Assembly (NCBI GenBank): GCA_018064545.1
Contig: JAGHUY010000173.1
Coordinates: 1-7,333, forward strand
Reading direction: 5' to 3'
From: Candidatus Apopatosoma intestinale
Lineage (GTDB): Bacteria > Bacillota > Clostridia > Oscillospirales > CAG-272
Length of the DNA stretch: 7,333 nt
The translations under genes and the position numbers were made by a program. This document shows positions 1 through 5,606 of the stretch, piece after piece. The notes beneath the pieces are model-generated. The model was not told the DNA's origin, did no database searches, and saw only the letters and a list, made by a program, of their open reading frames with translations. Each line of letters starts with the position of its first letter. Position 1 is the first letter of the stretch.

Positions 1-107
1 ATCTTGCACCGCAGATGCAGGACATTGATTTTGATTATACCGACGGCCTGCTGACTTACACCGTCCCGAAACTGGAATGCCATCAGATGGTGGTTATTGA
101 CTATTAA
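1..107 (+). CDS. C-terminal fragment of an unidentified protein (5' end outside window)
   Basis: An open frame enters from the left edge (first full codon at 3) and stops with TAA at 105-107, giving 34 residues. The tail alternates hydrophobic and polar residues and ends in a strand-like segment, LTYTVPKLECHQMVVIDY. Short beta-strand endings of this kind are common in the C-terminal beta-sandwich of glycoside hydrolases, which would fit the esterases at the other end of the window. That is only a guess from texture, because no catalytic motif is in view. The strong hairpin right after the stop supports a real gene end. The frame and stop are clear; the function is not. Confidence 0.6.
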   Translation, partial: LAPQMQDIDFDYTDGLLTYTVPKLECHQMVVIDY

Positions 108-108
108 G

Positions 109-149
109 AAAGACCCGTCGGAGAGATTATTCTCTCTGACGGGTCTTTT
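109..149. terminator. Bidirectional Rho-independent terminator between convergent genes
   Basis: A 16-bp stem (111-126 with 131-146, one G-U wobble) closes a TTAT loop and is flanked by A's on the left and a T5 run (146-150) on the right. It follows the + strand stop at 107 by a few bases. It also lies just beyond the stop of the - strand metalloprotease at 159. Read on the - strand, the tail is TTTCTT, a weaker but usable U-tract. It probably ends transcription from both sides. Confidence 0.9.
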
Positions 150-158
150 TATCATTCT

Positions 159-1643
159 TTAATAGGTCTGCGTCCCTTTGACCTTGATCTCCGCTCCCGT
201 GTCCTCGATGACTTCGATACAGAGGTCGTATTTTGCCTCGTCGATACCGTCGGGGAACGAGTTGAGCGAATGGGTATGGGTGGCGGCGGACACGAAGTCG
301 CGGGAATGGAACGTCTCTCCGCCGCGATAGAACGGGTCGGCGGGGAAGCCCTGCATCCATGTGCCGTCGTCGATCATCAGCCCGTTTTCGTCGTATCCGT
401 TCTTATAGTCGATGACGACACCCGGATTGTGACGTGTCTCCCGTTGTGTTTCACCGTCTCCGTTCCAAAGGCCGGAGCCGTTGGTGCGTTTGATGCCGGA
501 AAACTCGTCAAAAATATCCTCGTCGATGTGCCATACGAGAACGCCGCCACGCTCGTAGTTTTCAAACACGGTGTGCTTCGTTCCGTCCTCCTCCTGCACG
601 GTGCGGCGGCGGTACAGACCGGCATCAAAGCCCTCTGCCTGTCGGTTTTCGAGCAGGAAATACTCTTTCGGATCGGGGGTGTTGATGCGCAGGACGTTAT
701 ATTTTCCGCTCTTTATGGAATAGAGAGAATAGATGCCGTCGGTATCGACAGGTGTTGATTCTACAAAGCCGGAGCGGATCTTCTGCATCGGGTCAAGATG
801 CGCCGGACACGTGCCCATGATCGGTGGCTTTTCCTCGCTGTTCTTCGGCATGATCAGCCCGTAACAGCCGTTGCACATGACGGAGAACATCATCGGGAGC
901 GGCCAGCCCTTGACTTGCCGGTCGTAGTCATAAATATCGTGGAAACCGATGGCGTGGCCGAGCTCGTGTGCCGTCGTCCCGAGCGGGTGAGGCAAAAAGC
1001 CGTAGGCGGTGTTCCGGTATTCGCCGATCAGTGTATAGGAACCGTGCGCGCAGAGCTTGACACCGCCGACAGTAGGCGCCTGTGCGCCCGGAAAGTCCTC
1101 GGCATCTCTGCCGTCCGGCAGACGGCCGCTGTTGGCAAACACGCCGTAACGAAACTCATCGGTTGTCGTTTTGCCGCCCGAATAGTCAAATCCGGCGTGA
1201 ACGAGAACATAGTTGAGTTCGTCCTGCGACAGATAGCCGTCGCCGTCCTTATCAAACGACTGAAAATCCACGTAGGGTTCGCACGCTTTCAGGGCTTCCG
1301 CCACTATGTAGAGCGCGGCTCCCGTCCGCTTGTCCGGGTTTTCTTTTTGCAGAAGATCGGGGTGCTTATAGGGAAGCGTTACATGAACGACACCGGGCGT
1401 GTCACTTCCGCGAACCGGTGCCGGGGAAAAATAGAATTTTCCACCGCTCATTTCTTTATAATAATTCTTCAATGTCAGTCCCTCGTCGCCGAAGAATTGC
1501 TGATGCCAGTATTCTTTGGTGGTGATGCAGGTCTGCCGTCCCTCTTCGCCCTCCGGCTCAAAGGAGATCATGACCACAAGGAGCGGAATCGGCTCCATTT
1601 TCAGTTTTTTGGTGATGACTGACGTTCCAAGTGAAGTTGCCAT
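159..1643 (-). CDS. M6 family metalloprotease (immune inhibitor A-like), no signal peptide
   Basis: A 494-aa zinc metallopeptidase. The zinc site HELGHAIGFHD has H226 and H230 as ligands, E227 as general base and D236 in the third-ligand position. A probable Met-turn follows at FSVM (M256). A canonical EF-hand-like loop at 131-142 (DKDGDGYLSQDE; D131, D133, D135, E142) probably binds calcium. The C-terminal half carries FLLENRQAEGFD (329-340) and GGVLVWHIDED (366-376), segments typical of M6 proteins. The start at 1643 is chosen because AAGGA lies 8 nt upstream; an open frame reaches 1760 but runs inside the preceding gene. The ATG is one base after the MGMT-family stop, so translation is probably coupled. 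The N-terminus (MATSLGTSVITKKLKMEPIP) has no signal peptide; the following LLVVMISF looks like the first strand of the catalytic fold. Seven cysteines also argue against ordinary export. Family is confident; substrate and location are unknown. Confidence 0.9.
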   Translation of the reverse strand: MATSLGTSVITKKLKMEPIPLLVVMISFEPEGEEGRQTCITTKEYWHQQFFGDEGLTLKNYYKEMSGGKFYFSPAPVRGSDTPGVVHVTLPYKHPDLLQKENPDKRTGAALYIVAEALKACEPYVDFQSFDKDGDGYLSQDELNYVLVHAGFDYSGGKTTTDEFRYGVFANSGRLPDGRDAEDFPGAQAPTVGGVKLCAHGSYTLIGEYRNTAYGFLPHPLGTTAHELGHAIGFHDIYDYDRQVKGWPLPMMFSVMCNGCYGLIMPKNSEEKPPIMGTCPAHLDPMQKIRSGFVESTPVDTDGIYSLYSIKSGKYNVLRINTPDPKEYFLLENRQAEGFDAGLYRRRTVQEEDGTKHTVFENYERGGVLVWHIDEDIFDEFSGIKRTNGSGLWNGDGETQRETRHNPGVVIDYKNGYDENGLMIDDGTWMQGFPADPFYRGGETFHSRDFVSAATHTHSLNSFPDGIDEAKYDLCIEVIEDTGAEIKVKGTQTY

Positions 1644-1644
1644 G

Positions 1645-1965
1645 TTATTCGTCCTTTCCGTTCCAACCGTATTTTGTAAGGTCGATATGTCCGTCTTTTT
1701 CCGCGAGTACGCCTTCCGCTTCCAGCATCTGCCGTTGGCAGTCCGGCCCGCCGAACGCAAAGCCGGAGGCAGGGAAGCCGAACCGGGTCACGATCCGGTG
1801 ACAGGGAATGGTGCCGGGGCGGGGATTGACGTGCAGAGCGTAGCCGACCACACGCGCGAGGCGCGGATTGCCGACCAGTGCGGCGATTTGCCCGTAGGTC
1901 GCCACCTTACCGCGCGGAACGTGCTCCACAACGTCGTAGATTCTTTCAAAAACGTTTTTTTCCAC
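1645..1965 (-). CDS. MGMT-family protein, single-domain methylated-DNA--protein-cysteine methyltransferase
   Basis: A 106-aa protein matching the DNA-binding and active-site domain of O6-alkylguanine-DNA alkyltransferases. It has the helix-turn-helix segment VPRGKVATYGQIAALVGNP (16-34), the arginine-finger region ARVVGYALHVNP (37-48), the acceptor motif PCHRIV with C55, and FAFGG (69-73). The acceptor cysteine is kept, unlike alkyltransferase-like (ATL) proteins, which carry PWHR. The N-terminal domain of Ada or Ogt is missing, as in many short Firmicute members. An ATG at 1992 would give 115 aa, but it has no ribosome site and lies in the promoter -10. The GTG at 1965 has AGAGAGG 8 nt upstream and is preferred. 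It is first in an operon with the metalloprotease. The likely role is direct repair of alkylated guanine, by family knowledge. ogt and atl are possible names; neither is certain. Confidence 0.9.
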   Translation of the reverse strand: MEKNVFERIYDVVEHVPRGKVATYGQIAALVGNPRLARVVGYALHVNPRPGTIPCHRIVTRFGFPASGFAFGGPDCQRQMLEAEGVLAEKDGHIDLTKYGWNGKDE

Positions 1966-1973
1966 AGAATAGA

Positions 1974-1980
1974 CCTCTCT
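1974..1980 (-). promoter_or_regulatory. Ribosome binding site deciding the GTG start of the MGMT-family gene
   Basis: AGAGAGG on the - strand lies 8 nt before the GTG at 1965. The ATG at 1992 is preceded only by pyrimidine-rich sequence with no Shine-Dalgarno match. This favours the shorter protein. Confidence 0.7.
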
Positions 1981-1987
1981 TTCTTTT

Positions 1988-2015
1988 ATCATACCACAGG
2001 GAAAGAAAATTACAA
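1988..2015 (-). promoter_or_regulatory. Sigma-A promoter with extended -10 for the MGMT-family/M6 operon
   Basis: On the - strand, TTGTAA (two mismatches to TTGACA), a 16-bp spacer and TATGAT (one mismatch to TATAAT) are present. TGG immediately before the -10 makes it an extended -10. Transcription would start near 1981, just ahead of the AGAGAGG ribosome site, giving a leader of only about 15 nt. Confidence 0.6.
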
Positions 2016-2064
2016 GCCGAAGTGCGTTATTTCCTTACTTTTTCCGAAAAAAGGGAGGATATAA

Positions 2065-2093
2065 TTGACAGAAACAGATAAATTTGATAAAAT
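2065..2093 (+). promoter_or_regulatory. Sigma-A promoter of the deoC-deoD-pdp operon
   Basis: A perfect -35 TTGACA (2065-2070), a 17-bp spacer and -10 TAAAAT (2088-2093, one mismatch) are present. TGA directly before the -10 provides an extended -10. Transcription should begin near 2100, leaving a leader of about 30 nt. The region is very AT-rich. No clear CcpA cre site or DeoR-type palindrome is visible. Confidence 0.8.
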
Positions 2094-2117
2094 AATTACA
2101 GAAAATAAATAAAATAC

Positions 2118-2123
2118 AGGAGG
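2118..2123 (+). promoter_or_regulatory. Ribosome binding site of deoC
   Basis: AGGAGG is 3 nt from the first ATG (2127), which is very tight, and 9 nt from the second (2133). The spacing favours the second ATG; the two candidates differ by two residues. Confidence 0.75.
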
Positions 2124-2132
2124 ATTATGGAT

Positions 2133-2786
2133 ATGGATACGAAAACGATTCTTTCCAAGGTCGATCATACGCTTTTAAAACAGCAGGCGACGTGGGAGGA
2201 GATTCAGAAAATCATCGACGAGGGCATGGAATATGAGACGGCTTCCGTCTGCATTCCGGCCAGTTACGTTGCCCGTGCCGCCGCCTATGCGAACGGTAGG
2301 ATCCGCATTTGCACCGTGATCGGGTTCCCGAACGGTTATTCCACGACGGCCACTAAGGTTTTTGAGACCGAGGATGCCGTCAATAACGGCGCGGATGAGA
2401 TTGACATGGTCATCAACATCGGCGATCTCAAAGACAAGAGATACGACGTGATTTTAGACGAGATCAAGCAGATCAAGGCGGCCTGCCACGGCAAACTCTT
2501 AAAGGTGATCATCGAGACCTGTCTGCTCACGGACGAAGAAAAAATCAAGATGTGTGAAATCGTGACGGCCTCCGGCGCGGACTTTATCAAGACCAGCACC
2601 GGCTTTTCCACGGGTGGTGCGACGCGCGAAGACATTGCGCTGTTTGCCGCACATGTCGGGAAAAACGTGAAGATCAAAGCGGCAGGCGGTATCAAGAGTT
2701 TTGAAGATGCCGAGGATATGGTGAAACTCGGTGCCTCGCGTCTCGGAACAAGTCGTCTTGTCAAAATCATGCAGGAAGAGAAATAG
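2133..2786 (+). CDS. deoC: Deoxyribose-phosphate aldolase
   Basis: A class I aldolase that splits 2-deoxy-D-ribose-5-phosphate into acetaldehyde and glyceraldehyde-3-phosphate, the last step of deoxynucleoside catabolism, in the cytoplasm. Numbered from the start at 2133 (217 aa; 219 from 2127), the Schiff-base lysine is K153 in FIKTSTGF. The second active-site lysine is K182 in KIKAAGGIK, and the proton-relay aspartate is D91 in EIDMVINIG. The N-terminal KVDHTLLK is also characteristic. Length matches the family at about 220 aa, and the TIM-barrel core appears intact. It is the first gene of a three-gene operon; its TAG overlaps the ribosome site of deoD. Nothing unusual is seen in the protein. 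Confidence 0.97.
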   Translation: MDTKTILSKVDHTLLKQQATWEEIQKIIDEGMEYETASVCIPASYVARAAAYANGRIRICTVIGFPNGYSTTATKVFETEDAVNNGADEIDMVINIGDLKDKRYDVILDEIKQIKAACHGKLLKVIIETCLLTDEEKIKMCEIVTASGADFIKTSTGFSTGGATREDIALFAAHVGKNVKIKAAGGIKSFEDAEDMVKLGASRLGTSRLVKIMQEEK

Positions 2787-2798
2787 GAGGAAGAGAGT

Positions 2799-3518
2799 AT
2801 GGCTACCCCGCATATCAGCGCCGAAAAAGGCGATTTCGCAAAAACCGTATTGATGCCGGGCGACCCGCTCCGCTCAAAATTCATTGCCGAGCATTTTTTA
2901 GAGAATCCCGTTCTTGTCAATAACGTTCGCGGCGTTCAGGGCTATACCGGTACGTACCACGGAACGAAAGTTTCCGTCATGGCGAGCGGCATGGGCATTC
3001 CGTCCATCGGCATTTACAGTTACGAACTTTATCATTTCTACGACGTGGATAATATCATCCGCATCGGCAGTGCCGGAGCACTGGCCGATTCGCTGAAACT
3101 TCGCGACATTGTGGCCGGCATGGGCGCCTGTGCGTTTTCCTCTTTTGCCGATCAGTTTGGGCTTCCCGGCACGTTTGCCCCGATCGGCAGTTATGAACTG
3201 CTTGAAACGGCGGTCGGCGAGGGAAGAAAACTCGGGATCGAAATGAAAGTGGGCAATCTTCTTTCTTCCGATTCGTTCTATGACGACCGGGCGGATTCTC
3301 TTGTCCGCTGGAAGAACATGGGTGTTCTGGCCGTGGAAATGGAAGCGGCCGGGCTGTATGCCAACGCCATCCGCGCCGGCAAACGGGCACTCGCCATCTG
3401 CACCATTTCCGATAAGCCATTGACCGGTGAGAGCTGTTCCTCCGAGGAACGGCAGAACACTTTTACGCAGATGATGGAGATCGCGCTGAATACCGCAGTC
3501 GCGATGGAACGGAAATAA
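2799..3518 (+). CDS. deoD: Purine-nucleoside phosphorylase, hexameric DeoD type
   Basis: A 239-aa enzyme that phosphorolyses purine (deoxy)nucleosides to free base and (deoxy)ribose-1-phosphate. The N-terminus MATPHISAEKGDFA is nearly that of E. coli DeoD. H5, GDPLR with R25, R44, and IRIGS with R88 and S91 correspond to the phosphate and sugar contacts. F160, VEMEAAG (E180-E182), D205 in TISDK and R218 in EERQ correspond to the base and catalytic contacts (E. coli D204 and R217 when Met is not counted). The residue after S-D is Lys rather than the usual His; the catalytic Asp is kept. AGGAGG overlapping the deoC stop sits 8 nt before the ATG, and only 12 bp separate the genes, so co-transcription is near certain. 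Confidence 0.97.
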   Translation: MATPHISAEKGDFAKTVLMPGDPLRSKFIAEHFLENPVLVNNVRGVQGYTGTYHGTKVSVMASGMGIPSIGIYSYELYHFYDVDNIIRIGSAGALADSLKLRDIVAGMGACAFSSFADQFGLPGTFAPIGSYELLETAVGEGRKLGIEMKVGNLLSSDSFYDDRADSLVRWKNMGVLAVEMEAAGLYANAIRAGKRALAICTISDKPLTGESCSSEERQNTFTQMMEIALNTAVAMERK

Positions 3519-3526
3519 AACACGGG

Positions 3527-3571
3527 CGTTTTTCTCCATGAAAAACGGACCGATTCGGAATCGGAGTTTTT
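3527..3571 (+). promoter_or_regulatory. Candidate attenuator or RBS-masking hairpins before pdp
   Basis: The deoD-pdp gap holds two overlapping foldbacks. The first pairs CGTTTTT (3527-3533) with AAAAACG (3541-3547). The second has core CCGATT (3550-3555)/AATCGG (3559-3564) with a CGG loop, flanked by AAAAAC (3541-3546) and GTTTTT (3566-3571), and so resembles a small terminator. Both use 3541-3546, so they exclude each other. The pdp Shine-Dalgarno GGAG (3563-3566) is partly inside the second. The stems are short and partly A-U, so this is a candidate only. Confidence 0.35.
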
Positions 3572-3574
3572 ATC

Positions 3575-4876
3575 ATGAGAATGTACGATATCATTGAGAA
3601 AAAAAGGGACGGCGGTACGTTGTCTGACGAGGAAATCCGTTTTTTCATCCATGGTTATACCGGCGGAGAGATTCCGGATTATCAGGCATCCGCGCTTGCT
3701 ATGGCGATCTTTTTCCGCGGCATGACCGATGAGGAAATGGCCTCACTCACGATGGCCATGGCGCACTCCGGCGACACGGTCGATCTCTCATCCCTCGGAA
3801 ACCGCACGGTCGATAAGCACAGCACAGGCGGCGTCGGGGATAAAACGACGCTGATCGTCGCGCCCACGGTCGCGGCTCTCGGCGGCGTGGTCGCCAAAAT
3901 GTCGGGGCGGGGGCTTGGGCACACGGGCGGAACCGTCGATAAATTGGAATCGTTTCCGGGCTTTCGTACCGAACTTTCCAAAGAGGATTTTTTGAGGATC
4001 GCAAACGACGTGGGGCTTTGCGTGGCCGGGCAATCCGGTGACCTCGCTCCCGCTGATAAAAAACTGTATGCCCTTCGGGACGTCACGGCGACGGTCAATT
4101 CCGTGCCGCTGATCGCGTCCAGCATCATGAGCAAAAAACTGGCCGCCGGCTCGTCTGCCATCGTGCTCGACGTCAAGGCCGGAAGCGGTGCTTTTATGAA
4201 AACCGTTGCCGACGCGAGAGTGTTGGCCGAAAAGATGGTGGCCATCGGAAAATCTGCCGGGCGGCGCGTCTGCGCGGTGCTGACCGATATGGATGTTCCG
4301 CTCGGTCATGCGATCGGCAATTCTTTGGAGGTAGAGGAAGCCATCGAGGTTCTGAACGGCGGCGGTCCGGAGGATTTACAGGCGGTCTGTGAGGAACTCG
4401 CTTCCCGTATGGTCTCTCTGGTCACGGGAAAGAGCGTGGACGGTTGCCGTTCGGATGTCCGCCGCGTATGGCAGAACGGGGAAGCACTGGATAAACTCGC
4501 TCTTCTCATCCGGACACAGGGCGGGGATGACAGTTATGTCCGCCACCCGGAAAAATTCCCGCAAGCCTGCTATCATCGGGAAATCCGGTCGAAACAAGAC
4601 GGGTTCATTACCCATATGGAATCGGCCAGTATCGGAACGGTCGCCGCTATGTTGGGCGCCGGTCGGGAGAAAAAGGAAGACAGAATCGACTTATCGGCCG
4701 GTATCTATCTGAGAAAGAAAACCGGAGATTTTGTGCATACGGGTGACGTAATCGCCGATTTTTACACGGCATCTGCCGAAAAAGCGGATGCGGCCGAAGA
4801 CCTGTTTTTCCGTGCCCTGGCTTTCTCCGATACGGCTCCGGAACCCGTTCGCGTCATCTATGATGTGATCGAATAG
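3575..4876 (+). CDS. pdp: Pyrimidine-nucleoside phosphorylase
   Basis: A 433-aa member of the thymidine/pyrimidine nucleoside phosphorylase family, which converts thymidine, deoxyuridine and uridine plus phosphate to base and pentose-1-phosphate. It aligns with Bacillus Pdp from the first residue ([10 protein letters not shown]). Phosphate and catalytic segments are K81-H82-S83 (KHSTGGVGD), the signature [18 protein letters not shown] (108-125) and T120. Substrate residues are R168, S183 and K187. The C-terminal domain spans about 345-415. K108, at the position where E. coli thymidine phosphorylase has Met, fits the broader PyNP specificity, so pdp is preferred over deoA. L243, A246 and E255 of the known potassium site are present, but position 90 is Lys where B. 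subtilis has Thr. The ATG at 3575 has GGAG 8 nt upstream. It is third in the operon, 56 bp after deoD. Confidence 0.96.
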   Translation: MRMYDIIEKKRDGGTLSDEEIRFFIHGYTGGEIPDYQASALAMAIFFRGMTDEEMASLTMAMAHSGDTVDLSSLGNRTVDKHSTGGVGDKTTLIVAPTVAALGGVVAKMSGRGLGHTGGTVDKLESFPGFRTELSKEDFLRIANDVGLCVAGQSGDLAPADKKLYALRDVTATVNSVPLIASSIMSKKLAAGSSAIVLDVKAGSGAFMKTVADARVLAEKMVAIGKSAGRRVCAVLTDMDVPLGHAIGNSLEVEEAIEVLNGGGPEDLQAVCEELASRMVSLVTGKSVDGCRSDVRRVWQNGEALDKLALLIRTQGGDDSYVRHPEKFPQACYHREIRSKQDGFITHMESASIGTVAAMLGAGREKKEDRIDLSAGIYLRKKTGDFVHTGDVIADFYTASAEKADAAEDLFFRALAFSDTAPEPVRVIYDVIE

Positions 4877-4881
4877 CCCTC

Positions 4882-4931
4882 TTTTTTGAAAAGGAAATAT
4901 CAAACCTTTTTTGGAAAGGAAATCTCAAACC
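4882..4931 (+). repeat. Two tandem 25-bp direct repeats upstream of the rubrerythrin promoter
   Basis: Units 4882-4906 and 4907-4931 match at 23 of 25 positions, differing at the 8th (A/G) and 18th (A/C). Each starts with six T's followed by G and ends in TCAAACC. They abut with no spacer, and the second ends 2 bp before the -35 hexamer of the rbr promoter. Each T-run/AAAGG can form a weak CCTTT/AAAGG-type foldback. The repeats sit 5 bp after the pdp stop. Confidence 0.9.
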
Positions 4932-4933
4932 TC

Positions 4934-4962
4934 TTGACATCTTTTGTGCTGACTTGTATAAT
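4934..4962 (+). promoter_or_regulatory. Perfect consensus sigma-A promoter of rubrerythrin
   Basis: TTGACA (4934-4939), a 17-bp spacer and TATAAT (4957-4962) match consensus exactly. The start of transcription is expected near 4969, inside the palindrome at 4966-4984. Such a strong promoter is consistent with a gene held down by a repressor. Confidence 0.92.
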
Positions 4963-4965
4963 ATA

Positions 4966-4984
4966 ATTGAGAATTATTCTCAAT
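4966..4984. promoter_or_regulatory. Fur/PerR-type operator palindrome at the rubrerythrin transcription start
   Basis: ATTGAGAATTATTCTCAAT is a perfect 9-1-9 inverted repeat. Its 15-bp core TGAGAATTATTCTCA differs from the Fur-family 7-1-7 consensus TGATAATNATTATCA only at one symmetrical pair. It starts 3 bp after the -10, so a bound repressor would block initiation. Rubrerythrin genes of clostridia are known PerR targets, so PerR is the likeliest regulator; Fur or another family member is possible. Confidence 0.75.
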
Positions 4985-4995
4985 AAAGATGAATA

Positions 4996-5001
4996 AGGAG
5001 G
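4996..5001 (+). promoter_or_regulatory. Ribosome binding site deciding the rubrerythrin start
   Basis: AGGAGG lies 8 nt before the ATG at 5010. The upstream in-frame ATG at 4989 precedes this site and has no Shine-Dalgarno of its own, so 5010 is the start. Confidence 0.9.
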
Positions 5002-5009
5002 AGTTTTTT

Positions 5010-5549
5010 ATGGAACTCAAAGGATCAAAAACCGAAGCCAATCTGATGGCCGCTTTTGCCGGGGAATCTCAGGCGAGAAACAAGTATACGTATTACGCTT
5101 CCAAGGCGAGAAAAGACGGTTATGAGCAGATCGCCAATCTGTTTATGGAGACCGCCGACAACGAAAAAGAGCATGCCAAGATTTGGTTCAAACTCCTGCA
5201 TGACGGTGCCGTGCCCTCTACTGAGCTGAACCTCAAAGATGCGGCTGACGGCGAGAATTACGAGTGGACCGATATGTACAAGACCTTTGCCGAGGAAGCC
5301 AAGGCCGAAGGGTTTGATCGGATCGCCGCACTCTTCACGATGGTAGGCAACATTGAAAAAGAGCACGAGGAGCGGTATCGCAAACTCCTTGCCAATATCG
5401 AGGAGGGAATCGTCTTCTCCCGTGACGGCGACCGTATCTGGAAATGCGGCAACTGCGGCCATATCGTAGTCGGAAAGAAAGCACCGGAAGTTTGCCCGGT
5501 ATGCGCTCATCCGAAAGCATACTTTGAAATCAAAGCCGAGAATTATTGA
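5010..5549 (+). CDS. rbr: Rubrerythrin (diiron peroxidase with C-terminal rubredoxin domain)
   Basis: A 179-aa cytoplasmic protein that reduces hydrogen peroxide to water in anaerobes. The N-terminal four-helix ferritin-like domain (about 1-135) carries the diiron ligands E19 (AGES), E52 and H55 (EKEH), E82 and E85 (ENYE), and E116 and H119 (EKEH). These align with E20, E53, H56, E94, E97, E128 and H131 of Desulfovibrio vulgaris rubrerythrin. The C-terminal rubredoxin-like domain (about 142-179) has C146-x2-C149 and C162-x2-C165 for one Fe-S4 iron. Length and domain order are those of classical rubrerythrin. The start [20 protein letters not shown] matches family N-termini and the ribosome site. 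It has its own promoter and a Fur/PerR-type operator and ends at a strong terminator, so it is probably a separate, peroxide- or metal-regulated unit. Confidence 0.97.
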   Translation: MELKGSKTEANLMAAFAGESQARNKYTYYASKARKDGYEQIANLFMETADNEKEHAKIWFKLLHDGAVPSTELNLKDAADGENYEWTDMYKTFAEEAKAEGFDRIAALFTMVGNIEKEHEERYRKLLANIEEGIVFSRDGDRIWKCGNCGHIVVGKKAPEVCPVCAHPKAYFEIKAENY

Positions 5550-5558
5550 TGATATATA

Positions 5559-5590
5559 AAAAAGCGGTAGGTGGTCGCCTACCGCTTTTT
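5559..5590. terminator. Bidirectional Rho-independent terminator between rubrerythrin and the esterase lipoprotein
   Basis: A perfect 13-bp stem (5559-5571 with 5578-5590) closes a 6-nt TGGTCG loop. It is bounded by A6 (5558-5563) on one side and T5 (5586-5590) on the other, so either strand has a U-tract. It is 9 bp after the rbr stop and 16 bp beyond the stop of the convergent - strand gene. Confidence 0.95.
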
Positions 5591-5606
5591 GTATTCTTTT
5601 TTAGTT

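Noticed and set aside
798..1622. Open frame of 274 codons on the + strand
   Set aside because: It is antisense to the M6 metalloprotease, whose frame has clear catalytic and family motifs. The antisense product is Arg/Val/Ala-rich with no recognisable domain.
1644..1760. Metalloprotease extended N-terminally to 1760
   Set aside because: The extension is antiparallel to nothing but lies in another frame of the MGMT-family gene on the same strand. It is Arg/Lys-rich, with no ribosome site. The ATG at 1643 has one.
2065..2112. Possible 15-codon leader peptide starting at TTG 2065, with GGGAGG (2053-2058) 6 nt upstream
   Set aside because: Its start codon is the -35 hexamer of the deoC promoter, so the main transcript would begin about 35 bp downstream and lack both the ribosome site and the start. 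No upstream + strand promoter is evident.
2898..3539. Open frame of 213 codons on the - strand opposite deoD
   Set aside because: It mirrors the well-supported deoD coding frame and shows no domain or ribosome site of its own.
4989..5009. Rubrerythrin start at ATG 4989, adding seven residues
   Set aside because: The AGGAGG lies within this extension, and no ribosome site precedes 4989. Family N-termini begin at the 5010 Met.
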